A stretch of DNA of 64,000 nucleotides from Hysterangium stoloniferum (Eukaryota > Basidiomycota > Agaricomycetes > Hysterangiales > Hysterangiaceae), in contig WHVD01000099.1 in NCBI GenBank assembly GCA_015178975.1, positions 1 through 64,000 of the forward strand, in the 5' to 3' direction. Of the stretch, positions 10,471 to 20,414 are shown piece after piece. Within the stretch, counting starts at the first letter, position 1, and every line of letters begins with the position of its first letter. The position numbers and the translations under genes are program-made. The notes under the pieces are model-generated. The model was not told where the DNA came from. It searched no databases and saw nothing but the letters and a program-made list of their open reading frames with translations.

Positions 10471-10866
10471 AAATGGGACCAAAACCCACACCTTGAAAGC
10501 CAAACACACCAGCTGGGCCATAGATGGGCAACATATACTGGGCCCCATTCTCGGCTGCTCAGCTACTTGAGCAGTGTGAAGAACAGTGGCAGTGACATGA
10601 GGAGGTGAGGAGGAAAAGAGGGCCAAGGAGGAGGAGGAGGAGCTGGAAAAAGAGTACCAGGTGGCATTGGCTGTGGAGAAGGAGCAGAGGAGAAGAGGAA
10701 AAGGGAAGAGGAGGCAGCCCAGGTTGCTGTGAAATGTGCCAAGGCATCCATGATTACCATGGGGAAAGTAAGTATACATTTTGGTTTTTAGAGGCCTTAC
10801 TGACAGTTTCCCATTAGCACAAAGCAGCAGAAGTGGGGGAGCTGGAGACTCCTCAAATAAAAGGTA
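10471..10866 (+). pseudogene. Decayed copy of the retrotransposon's antisense zinc-cluster gene
   Basis: It begins ATGGGACCAAAACCCACACC like the intact gene at 5356, and keeps the coiled-coil segment (an EKEYQ block), the first donor (GTAAGTAT after GGGAAA), the acceptor TTAG and a recognisable exon 2 (HKAAEVGELETPQIK), followed by GTAAAT. Stops (TGA at the eighth codon, TAG soon after) and the loss of the zinc-cluster exon make it a pseudogene. It lies about 165 bp from the relic LTR start, the same layout as in the intact element. Confidence 0.75.
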
Positions 10867-10989
10867 AATGGGAGGTCTGCAGGGATTTGCATACTGACTA
10901 AAAATGACAGGGTGTGGAGACTCTCTCCAGCCTGGCTGGAGTCAAAAATGACTAGAATGTGGACTGCTTCCAGAAGTCCAGTCAGTGTA

Positions 10990-11160
10990 TGAAGTTGACA
11001 GTATAGAGAAAATGGACAAGGTTTTTGTTTGTATGACTAAGCTACATAGTGTAGCATACTATTTAGCCAAGCATATTCTACAAAAGTGTGTATTTTGTAA
11101 ATTGTGAGTTTCCTCAATGACTTACATACAACATTAACATAACTAAAACCAACATGCTCA
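10990..11160. repeat. Direct repeat copy 1 (pair with 13,580-13,735)
   Basis: About 165 bp are shared with 13,580-13,735; for example ACTATTTAGCCAAGCATATT is common to both. The two copies bracket 2.4 kb holding copia gag and an LTR relic, so they may be the ends of a decayed element or of a duplication. Confidence 0.65.
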
Positions 11161-11329
11161 CTTTGTATATTGTTGAGTGACTGTAATAAATCTATACACA
11201 CCAAACCAGAAATAAGCACTTTTAACAAAAAGAAATGCACCCACTTGATGTGAAAACCATTTGAAAAGTTGAAATTCATCTGGTACTCTTGGCATTGAGT
11301 TGAACATCCTTGCTCCTAGAACTCATCCC

Positions 11330-12080
11330 CCCAACCTCCCAGACCAAACATTCTGAATCTTGGAGCCCTGCTCACAACTCCTAGTCCATGCAACAATATC
11401 AGATGTGCAATATAAAATTACTCTCCCCTGTGCTAGTAGTGAGAGCCTCCAGGTTTTGATAGGTGATCCACTTGATGATGAATCAACTGGCTTCAGCATG
11501 GGACAAAAATGTGCAATATGACCTTCACCATTCACCTATAGCAATTTCTCAGCCATTTTGCATTTGGTGAGTCTGTTTTTGATTTCAGGGCAATTTGACT
11601 CTCAGTGTCTTTCCAGCCTTTCAAATGGCTTTCTTCTTCTACCAGCACCATGGAAATATCCTCAACAGTAAGTGATCCCACACACTGCATAAGAGCAGTC
11701 ACAACTGCACCAAATTCCAGAGCTAAACAATAAATCAGGACATCCAGAACATCCTCTTCATGTAACTCAACTCCAAACACTTGGAGTTGCAAGGCAAGAG
11801 TTAAAATTCCATGGATGTATTCCATCACCAGCTTATTGATATCATGCTGGTATGTATAAAGTTGTTGTTTCAATGAAATCCAATTGGCCCAATGATTGCC
11901 TGATAAATTTTCACAAGTGCTTGCCATGCCTCAGGCCTAGTGGTGCAATCCTGAATATATGACTGCTGACTTGACACAATTGTGAGCCCAATTGCCATAT
12001 GTATAACCATCCTCCAAATGCTTTCCCAATTCCAAATACTCCTTGCTGTCCTCATCCTTAGGTGGCTTTGTTCCACCACT
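11330..12080 (-). pseudogene. Copia-type gag relic
   Basis: Minus-strand fragments resemble the UBN2/Ty1-copia gag family: a Trp-rich start (WNWESIWR), a segment LVKIYQAIIGPIGF, then LKQQLYTYQHDINKLVMEYI and LEFGAVVTALMQ. Further on, NGEGHIAHFCP is the remains of a zinc knuckle. Stops and shifts break it into three pieces. No pol follows on the expected side. Confidence 0.7.
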
Positions 12081-12281
12081 CACAACACTCCAAGATCCAG
12101 AATGTGTCAAGACCCATTCCTGGGAACTCCACGGAGTATCCTTCGGATATTACATTAGGTTCTGAACTATCTTCTGGACCACTATCAAGATCCAGAATCC
12201 ACCAGAACCTGACCCTCATCCCTCAAGCACCCTTTGACTCACATCCCATTCTGTCAGTCTGCCCCCAACTAGACACCTTCT

Positions 12282-13232
12282 GTTATGATCCGGAAAACCC
12301 ACCAGACTCTGGACTCTACCCTATATACACCTGACACTCTGTATCTCACGGACCAGTCACCGGACTCTGACTGGACACCCGGAACCCCTCTAACAGAGCA
12401 TCGAACCCTGCTCCCATTATGGTCCCATGACCTGTCATGATTTGTCTGTGTCTCATGCACCAGTCCTCAGACTCCACTGGACCTGAAAATCAACCTACTC
12501 TCTGTTCCTGTCACTGGACTCCAACCAGACTCCTGGAACCCCTCTAACAGAGCATGGAACCCCACTCCCATTATGGTCTAATGACCTGTCATGTTTCGGA
12601 CTCCACTCCTGTTCTGTTCCATCCCTAATACCTAGTTTGGTATTTACTTGTTTCATTTTATGTTTAATAGTTCTGCCCCTCATTAATACCAGATTTGGTA
12701 TTATTACATTTCACAGTCTATATAGGTCTCCTATATTCATGTACTTAGAATCCAGTTTGAATCTTGAACAAGTTACACCCTTGAACAAGTTACACCCTCA
12801 AACAAGTTGCACCCTCAAACAAGTTACACCCTCAAACAAGTTACACCTTCAAACAAGTTACACTCTCGAACTAGTTCCACCCCTGACCCAGTCTCTGCTC
12901 CTCTCGTCTGTCTGCAAGCTCAATTCCTGGAACTCCCACAGGAACTCCAGAATCTACATCTTCCTTGTATGCATTCTGTCAGCTTGAAATATGGACACCT
13001 GAATGAGTGCATGAGGGTGCAACACATAAGCTGAAGCCAAGTCCATCCCAGCAGCAGTAACTTCTGGTAATTATTCTGATACCACACTCCTTGTACTAAT
13101 ATCCCTGGAAACTCCCCAGACTTATTACCTGGGGACTCTGTGGGACATTCCTGGAAAAGTGTGTTTGGAATAATTACTTGAAACACTCCGTGGGACTTCC
13201 TCGGAACTTACATATCTTTGTGTTCAGAACTT
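12282..13232 (+). repeat. Decayed gypsy LTR relic with 17-bp tandem repeat
   Basis: It starts TGTTATGATCCGG and ends ACTTAACA. It keeps the LTR order seen at 5567-6386: start, TATA-like CTATATAGG (about 12,716) and the AAGCTGAAGCCAAGTCC motif (about 13,030), at similar distances. CpGs are mostly lost. A segment near 12,355-12,400 is repeated near 12,505-12,545. Confidence 0.65.
12766..12884 (+). repeat. 17-bp tandem repeat, seven copies
   Basis: Seven units of AAACAAGTTACACCCTC and close variants stand just after the TATA-like box of the LTR relic, in the position where the young LTR carries its own CGACTCACGAC repeats. Confidence 0.85.
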
Positions 13233-13580
13233 AACAGAATGCCACAGAACCATTGATAGTGAAAACTTCCACTGATGGTAGTTATTGTTAGAATTTGCAG
13301 GTTCGTAATATGCTTGACTCAGTTTGGGTACAAAGAACACGTTGCAAACATATGAAGTGTAGAGTACAAGTACCTAGTTTAAGTACCTACTACCGGTAAT
13401 ACTATACCCAGTTACCCATCAATCACATGCTACATTGTTTGCAAACCCAAAAAATCTAATAGTTATCACCTGAGAGTTTTGGAGCACTCACAAGTAAGGC
13501 ATTGATATTGGACATAAGACAATGAGATAGTATTAATGTGACTCTTTAAAACAATGGGGCAAGGCCCATAACCTATACAA
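13233..13580. other. No gene recognised
   Basis: About 350 bp of AT-rich sequence without a supportable frame or known repeat. It includes an isolated inverted word pair around GGTACTTGTACTC/AAGTACCT. Confidence 0.5.
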
Positions 13581-13735
13581 AATTGACAGTATAGAGAAAA
13601 TGGACAAGATTTTTGTTTGTATGACTAAGCTACTGTAATGTACTATTTAGCCAAGCATATTCTATAAAAGTGCATATTTTGTAAATCATGAGTTTCCTCA
13701 ACAACTTACAACATTAACATAATTAAAACCAACAG
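13580..13735. repeat. Direct repeat copy 2 (pair with 10,990-11,160)
   Basis: This repeats 10,990-11,155 with a few changes; both end at AAAACCAACA, after which the sequences diverge. Confidence 0.65.
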
Positions 13736-14183
13736 TTGGGGCCTGGGTTGTTAACCCTGTGTGCACTTGAAGGCCAAGTGCTCTTTGGTGCAAGAATCCA
13801 TGGGGTCTGGGTCCCAGGAAACAGGATGGCACATAGAAAGGCTGGGGACCTTAGAAGATACAGTGACTTACAAAACCTTTTCAATGTTTGGCATTTGCAT
13901 ATTGGCAGGCTGCTACCAGGGGAGACAAAATAGCAAAAAACCTCAAAATAACACAGTATATAGTTAAACATGTGTGGAATCATGGCTAGAATATTATTAC
14001 ATAATATCCATTTTTAGGCATGCTAAAAATAGTTTAGTCAGGCCTGCTCATTGAAAAGGTTTTGTTGCTGATGATTATGATGCAACATATGCTACATTAA
14101 CTGGCCAAATCACATGATTTCGTGGATTGTATTCAACATGGTCATGTGACTTGTTGATTTATAGTCAATTTTGATATTCCTAC

Positions 14184-14544
14184 TGTTGAAGACAAAAGGC
14201 ACCGCATATATGTGGCAGGGTCAACATATTTGGGGACTGTCTGAATAACGGTGATACCGGTGTGGTAACAACATGATCGGTCATCACGATCAGGCTCCAC
14301 TCATCCACACGTCTCACATATGAGCACATGGTCCTTTTGTTTATGTAGAATATATAAAGGGATAACCTACATAGCTTAACCTCAGTCCGTTATACTTATA
14401 CGAGACTGAGGTGAGCACAGAACGATCCTTTCTCTCTTAGTATATGCGCTTACTGTATACAATAGCTCTTCTTAGGTACACATTATATCAGTCCGTTATA
14501 CTTATACGAGACTGAGCTCTTCTTAGGGACTATATATTTTAACA
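14184..14544 (+). mobile_element. Solo LTR, 361 bp, CCTAC target duplication
   Basis: It runs TGTTGAAGAC to TTTTAACA with CCTAC on both sides (14179-14183, 14545-14549). It has a TATA box (AATATATAAAGGG), and a 28-bp direct repeat around CCGTTATACTTATACGAGAC occurs twice (about 14,383 and 14,490). That word is shared with the LTRs near 50,560 and 54,930, marking one copia-like family. It keeps CpGs inside a CpG-poor host element. Confidence 0.87.
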
Positions 14545-14574
14545 CCTACCTCTCTACATTACCAGCAATCCATC

Positions 14575-15490
14575 ATGCACTCCATCACTCCTGATCAACA
14601 ACAATATATTATCTCCCAGCTTGAAGTTGACCATTCCACTCCATTGATTGCCTCAATCATGGGTATTAGCATTAGTACTGTCTCCAGACTTCACTCTAAA
14701 TACCTTCCTATCCTCCCAAAATCAACTGGAGGTTGTCCCAAGAAGCTCTCTGCTACCAACATCCATTCTGCAGTCCACCTGATCACCTCTGGAAAGGCTG
14801 AAACTGCAGTTGACATACCCAAACATTTTCAGACCATCACCAACAACCCTATATCACCTCAGACAGTTTGGAGAAGCTTGAAGAAGGCAGGGGTGAAAGC
14901 AGTTGTGAAGAAGAAGAAGCCACTTTTGTCCAAGAGACATATGAAGGAGATGCTTGACTTTGCTTTGGCCCACCAGTACTGGACTTAAGATGACTGGAGG
15001 AGGGTTATATGGTCTGATGAGACTAAAATAAATCACCTTGGCTTAACGGAAGTAAGTGGGCATAGAAAAAGACTGGGAAAGGCCTGAATGAGAGACTTGT
15101 TCAAGGAACAGTGAAGTTTGGTGGAGGGTCTGTCATGGTTTGGGGGTGCTTCATGTGGGAGGGTGTGGGATATGCCACTAGGATTGAGGGTAGAATGGAT
15201 GGGGAGCTTTACAGGAGCATCTTGGATGAAGACCTCCAAAACAGCATCAGGTATTACCAGTTGGACCCTGCTAAAATCATCTTTCAGCAGGACAATGATC
15301 CATAGCACACCTTAAAAAAGGTAAAGGAATGGTTTGAAAAGCATTAAATGACTGTCCTACCATGGCCTGCCCAGTCCCCAGGCCTCAATCCAATTGAGCA
15401 TCTATGGGATTACTTGAAGAGAAAGCTAAGAGAATATGCCAAGAAGGATTGAGGCAGTAATAAAGGCCAAGGGAGGGTATACCAAGTATT
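14575..15490 (+). pseudogene. Tc1-like DD34E transposase, stops and internal deletion
   Basis: The first 137 codons are open (MHSITPDQQQYIISQLEVDH...), with two HTH-like regions. In-frame stops follow before WSDETKIN, in the region after it, after QQDNDP and before MTVLPWP. Catalytic positions WSDE, QQDND and NPIEHLW are all recognisable with 34 residues between the last two. Near 15,436 the sequence jumps from KRKLREY to MPRRIEAVIKAKGGYTKY, so about 40-45 codons are missing relative to element 1. It is inactive. Confidence 0.87.
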
Positions 15491-15612
15491 AAAATGTAGT
15501 ATATATTGCATCATAATCATCAGCAACAAAACCTTTTCAATGAGCAGGCCTGACTAAACTATTTTTAACATACCTAAAAAGGGATATTATGTAATAATAT
15601 TATAGGCCATGT

Positions 15613-15793
15613 TGTTGAAATATTAGCATTATGTAAGCTACCTTTGGTAAGCTGGAATGCAGTGTAGGGTAACTGTATAGTTATATTACACTTATGGATA
15701 CTATATTAGTATAGAGACCAATTGCGCAGCCTCTCAGTGAAGGTTTATCACTCACTGAGAGTATTATTTAGAACTGCACAAATAATCTCAACA
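15613..15793. mobile_element. Solo LTR, 181 bp, CATGT target duplication
   Basis: It runs TGTTGAAATATT to ATCTCAACA, flanked by CATGT (15608-15612, 15794-15798). Removing it makes the right arm of Tc1 element 2 collinear with the left arm. It contains a hairpin CTCTCAGTGA...TCACTGAGAG. Confidence 0.85.
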
Positions 15794-15929
15794 CATGTTT
15801 CTACACATGTTTAGCTACATACTGTGTTTCTTTGAGATTTCTCACTATTTTTCCTCCCTTGGTAGCAGCCTGCCAATATGCAAATGCCAAACATTGAAAA
15901 GGTTTTGTGAGTCACTGTACATATATTGG

Positions 15930-16160
15930 GGCAGATAGCAGCAGGCATTGAGTGCATGGGACGAGGTCAGACATAGACAGGGGCAGAGTCTGGTGGGTTT
16001 TCCGGTGACTGAAACACAACATAACAAAGTTGAACGTGGACAAGTCTGACATACGGAGTCCGGTGGGAATTCCAGTAAACTGACAATGGGTGCATATAGG
16101 GCACAGGTGCGTATAAGTTAGTGCCTGGAGTCCAGTGGAATTTCTGGTCGTAACAGTTCC
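15930..16160 (-). repeat. Gypsy LTR start relic, reverse orientation
   Basis: Read on the minus strand, it starts TGTTACGACCAGAAATTCC and matches the first 230 bp of the 5567 LTR with C-to-T type losses. Confidence 0.6.
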
Positions 16161-16749
16161 AAAGAGTTCTGAATATTGAGCATGCATACAGAGATAGAAG
16201 AGGAATACATAAGCTAACTAAGTCAATATCAGATCTAAGGTGTAAGTACAAATGTGCAGAAACTAATATAGACTCTCTGGCTATTGTACTACAGATTAGG
16301 ATAGAAGTTCCGAATTGGGAGCATAATAAACAAATGAATATACTTGTCAACAGACAAATTACCAAATATGGAACAAGGGCAAAGCTTGATATGTCCAGAT
16401 TAGTTAGTTTCTGGAGGCAAAGAATACATCAGAATATTGAAATATCTGGGAATGGATCATAACAGTAGCCAAGAATCCAGAACATTATGGAAAAATGAAA
16501 TATCTATACTTACTGTATGCTGTAAGGGAGTGTAACCTACACTGCAATTTTGTAATTGTTCCATTGTTGTCCACATACCATTGTCCTCATCTCCTATTGC
16601 TCCCCACTAGTATACATTATGTACATGTGGATTTTCAATAGAGTAGTGATTTGTTCCCCATCACTCATTCTAGTGTCTGTCTGCACCTGCAGCAGATACT
16701 AGTCTTACAATGCTACTGGTTACATGACATGATAGAAAAGGAATCAATA
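16161..16749. other. No gene recognised
   Basis: About 590 bp of AT-rich sequence among transposon relics, without a supportable frame. Parts may be retrotransposon interior decayed beyond recognition. Confidence 0.45.
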
Positions 16750-17060
16750 AACTGTTAAGTGCAGGAAATCTACCCAGGCTTTCCAGTGAATTGTTAAGAA
16801 CTAAAATGGGTGGTTTGGGGAACTGACAGAGACTGAACGGAAGGACTTGGCTTCAGCTTATGTGCTGCACCCTCACAAAGGTACCATCGAACATCCTTAA
16901 ATTTCAAATGTATAAGGTAATACTCAGTGATCGGAAACCAAGTCGTATGCAAACAGTCAGGAACTGAAGTGACAAATATTGGAGTCGAGGTCAAGGTTGT
17001 AAATGTAGGTCAAGTCATGAGAGTCGGATGGCATCGGGATGCAGGGGTCATGAACAGATA
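16750..17060. repeat. LTR relic starting TGTTAAGTGCAGG
   Basis: The words TGTTAAGTGCAGGAAATC and TTGGCTTCAGCTTATGTGC match the LTR next to the copia tail at about 25,952-26,310. It is truncated and rearranged. Confidence 0.5.
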
Positions 17061-17084
17061 GCAAAGTCAGAAACTAGAGGTGTA

Positions 17085-17530
17085 TCTAAGTCGATTCTGA
17101 TTGCTTAGTAGCTACATTACAGTGGGTTTATATACGAGTTATCAGCATCTAGAAAATACTAACTAAGGGAAGAGCAGAAATACCAATGACAAATAAACTT
17201 GACCAAGAACAGGAAGGTTACAATAAGGTTGGAGGCTGTGAATAACTGAAGGTGATAACTATGAAAAAGGAAACAGTCCACGGTATATATGTATGACATA
17301 GGTGAGACATAGAATAAATAGATCATCAAAGGATAAAAGGATGTATCAGAGTATAACCAGATAGTACAAGTACTGTATAATTTGACAGGGGCTGTAGTGG
17401 GGTTTGATTGCCATGAGGGTGTACGTCAGTGTCAGGTTTTCTGATGGTGGCTGATATGATGATGTGATGATAACTTGAGGTGGTAGCATCATCAGATATC
17501 TTTGGGTTGCGATACAGTCGTAACATGAAT
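17085..17530. repeat. Dispersed repeat, uninterrupted copy (empty site)
   Basis: This aligns with 6,415-6,660 joined to 9,657-9,830. At 17,310-17,311 a single TA stands where the other copy holds Tc1 element 1 between two TAs. Confidence 0.85.
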
Positions 17531-17660
17531 AATCTAAGGTCTTTCTGTAAATGGTCCAAAGATTTCCCAGGAGATAATCCAGGGAATAGTCCATGGGGTT
17601 TCTGGGAAGTAGTCTGGGGAATATCAGAATATTACCAGGGTACAAAAAGGACTTGGCTTC

Positions 17661-19640
17661 TGTTATGAACAGAAGATCTGCCAGACTCTGGGTACTACCA
17701 TATATGTAATCCCATCATCAATTGGGGTCACTGGCAGTCACACAAGTTGACAGGACCCCGGTGTATTGTCCAGAGCAGAACATGATACAGGCAAGTGCAG
17801 TGTATGGTAAGATCTAAGGTCCTGAAAACTTCCCGGCTACTTATACAGTGTAACACGGTGATTATGTAATCACGTGTTGATTGAAGCGATAATGTAAAAC
17901 TAAAGGGTCTGTGCGTAAGACTGGGGGCACCAGGATTACACCCCTCCCCACACAAAACCCAACCCACCACCCCAGATTCAACCCTGCTGGACCCCCTCTG
18001 TTAATGCGGAGCTTCAGGCAGCAGAGTCTGTATCCCAACCAAAAAAATGCACAGCAGTGACAAAAATTGATACGGCACTAAAAAAAAACAAAAAAAAAAC
18101 AAGGGGATCCAAAATAATGGCTTCTAATCATCAGTTCTTCACATAAAACATTTCTCCAAAACGCAGGTGAGTATTTGGAAAATGAGGGATCCAATGGTGA
18201 GGACCTTCCAGCACCTCCAATTTGCATTTCAGGTTTGCAGTGTGTGTGCACAAGTGTGGGGGTGCTCGATGACGGTGCGGCGGCGTGTGCGGGTGCGCAT
18301 ATGTGTGCAGGGTGTGCAGTGGTGCACCGATGTGGATGTGTGCGTGTGTGAAGGTGCGGCAGTGTGCAGCAGTGCGTATTTGCATGGGGAGCACTTGCAA
18401 GGGTGTGCGGCAGCATGTATACACGAGGTTGCGAGGCGTGTACGGGACAAGGGAGTGTGGAGCCCTAGGGAATGTGAACGAGTGGTCTGATGAGTGAACA
18501 GTGGTGATGCAGATTGGGTTCGACCAGGAAGGTAAGAAGTTGGTTTCTTTTGGAAGGAATGAATGAGATCCAGTGGAACGAAAGAGCCAAGGGTCTGGAG
18601 GGCCAAACACAATGAAGTACTGAATGAGAAATAACAAATGGCTGGTGTCAAAAAAAAAAAGTGTAATCCTGTCGTCAATTGGGATCACTGGTGGTTACAC
18701 AAGTTGACAGGACCACGGTGTATTGTCCAGAGCAGAACAGGATACAGGCAAGTGCAGCATACGGTAAGATCTAAGGTCCTGAAAACTTCCCGGCTACTTA
18801 TACGGTGCAACACAGTGATTATGTAATCATGTGTTGATTGAAGTGATAATGTAAAACTAAAGGGTCCATGCGTAAGACTGGGGGCACCAGGATTACAATA
18901 TATGCACTTGCACCCTATATGCACCAATTATCAGTTAACCAGAATACCCACCAGGACCTGGACATCAAACCTGTGCATGCCCAACTTTCATTGTCTCATG
19001 TACCAGTCACTGGAATACCCACCAGGACTCATGCACGTCATACCTGTGTATCTCTGACCTGTCCCACACATCAGTCACCGGACCCTACTCAGAAAACCCA
19101 TCAACTCTTTAACTGAGCCCCATTCCCATTATGGTCAAATGACCTGTCATGTTTCAGACTCCACCTCCATTCCATTCCATTCCTAATACCTAGTTTGGTG
19201 TTTACTTATATTGTTTCATGATTACTTGTTTAGGATTTCATTATTACTGGATTTGGTATAACATACATTCCGCAGTCTATATAGTTTGGCAGATGTTGTA
19301 CATACAATCCAGTCAGAAAATCAGCTTAGATCTCCCCAGTAATCTCAGTATATTTTCCACTCTATTCCTCTCTTTGAACACACTGCTATTTACCTTGTCA
19401 GAGCCCATGGGCTCAGACCTATCCATCACTTGACCTCTGACCCATCACTGCCCAACCCCTCAACCTCCACAGGATTCCCACAATCAACCCTCAGACCTCT
19501 CAACCCACCAACTACTCCCAGAGTCCCCGGGTTTCTCTGGAAACCCTCCATTAAGCCCTGCATGCACTTTAACAGCTTCAGCCTATGTGCTGCACCCTCA
19601 TACGCACATTCAAATGTCCTTATTTCAAGCTGACAAATGG
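17661..19640 (+). repeat. Decayed gypsy LTR, interrupted by a short LTR element
   Basis: It starts TGTTATGAACAGAAG at 17,661, is cut at 17,704 by the 1.19-kb element, and resumes at 18,898. TATA-like CTATATAG lies near 19,278, followed by the same CAGATGTTGTACATACAATC leader as at 6,040. The last 130 bp (about 19,510-19,640) are inverted as a block relative to 6,290-6,386. Confidence 0.7.
17705..18897. mobile_element. Small non-autonomous LTR element (TRIM-like), complete, ATATA target duplication
   Basis: Two direct LTRs of 236 bp (17705-17940 and 18662-18897) each run TGTAATCC to GGATTACA, a perfect 8-bp terminal inverted repeat. ATATA flanks the whole (17700-17704, 18898-18902). The 721-bp interior has no gag or pol similarity; part is rich in GTGTG words (about 18,235-18,440). 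An A-rich purine tract abuts the right LTR. By eye the LTRs differ at roughly 19 sites, nearly all transitions. It must use proteins from another element to move. Confidence 0.87.
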
Positions 19641-19987
19641 TTACATGAAAGGTGTAGATACCCAGAGTTACAAGGAGTTCAGACATTGAGTGGACAGAAA
19701 GAGCAAAGGAGTAGATTAGACTAATTCAAGATACAAACTGGAGAGTAAGTACATGACTATGGAAGACTATATAATTGTTCCAACTATTGTACTATAAATC
19801 TGAAAGCATAATAAAACATATGTGGAAATGTTTCCAAAATTAGCATATAATAACAAGATAGGTAAATGAGGAACTGGGACTGGGACAGATCAGTGAATGA
19901 GGGCAGGAACAACAAACAAACAATGATCATCTGTCAACCAGTCAGTTACCAAATGCAGGACAAAGGAAAGACCTCAGAATATCCACC
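19641..19987. other. No gene recognised
   Basis: About 350 bp of AT-rich sequence between LTR relics; nothing supportable is seen. Confidence 0.45.
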
Positions 19988-20289
19988 TGTAAGGATGACT
20001 CTCTAGACCACACTGACTCATACTATGACTGAGTTGGGGCACTAGCAGAGAGAATCTGAAGTAAGTTTTATACCTATCTATTATATACATGCAGTGTACA
20101 GTATTACTTACCTAGCAGAGGGAATCCAAAGAGAAAAGTCTAAGGAATCCTCGGCTAGTGAGTGACTAACTAAAGGTGCAGTGGAGTTTGAAAATGTGAT
20201 AAAGACAAGGTACTCTCACCCTTGACTTATGAAACTATATTAAGGAAGGTCAGGAATGAATTTGGAGAACTTGAGATTCTCCCCTGACA
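19988..20289 (-). repeat. 3' LTR of the second gypsy element (302 bp)
   Basis: The minus-strand 3' LTR; compare 25,494-25,790. Internally the word CCTAGCAGAGGGAATC lies near 20,110. Confidence 0.87.
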
Positions 20290-20414
20290 TCACCCCCCCT
20301 TTTAAGGTATGGCATTCTGACATGCTGTTGCTGCCAATAAAGTCCAGGCTTAACCTTTCAAAACCCTGGAATCTGGGTCACTCGTACTATGGTGTTTGGA
20401 GGTTGCCTTGATCC

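Larger units (their letters stand above)
13861..15917 (+). mobile_element. Tc1/mariner element 2 with TA target duplication and two nested solo LTRs
   Basis: The ends are CAGTGACTTACAAAACC on the left and its near complement on the right, flanked by TA at 13859-13860 and 15918-15919. The arms extend inward about 200 bp and finish with an inverted copy of the tip core CAAAACCTTTTCAATG (about 14,055 and 15,525), the same design as element 1. The arms also share GGCATTTGCATATTGGCAGG and TATTACATAATATCC. Two younger LTRs interrupt it. Confidence 0.87.

Noticed and set aside
18131..18688. Minus-strand frame of 185 codons inside the small LTR element
   Set aside because: Composition is driven by CA/TG-rich simple sequence; there is no domain, start context or intron support, and it crosses into the LTR boundary.
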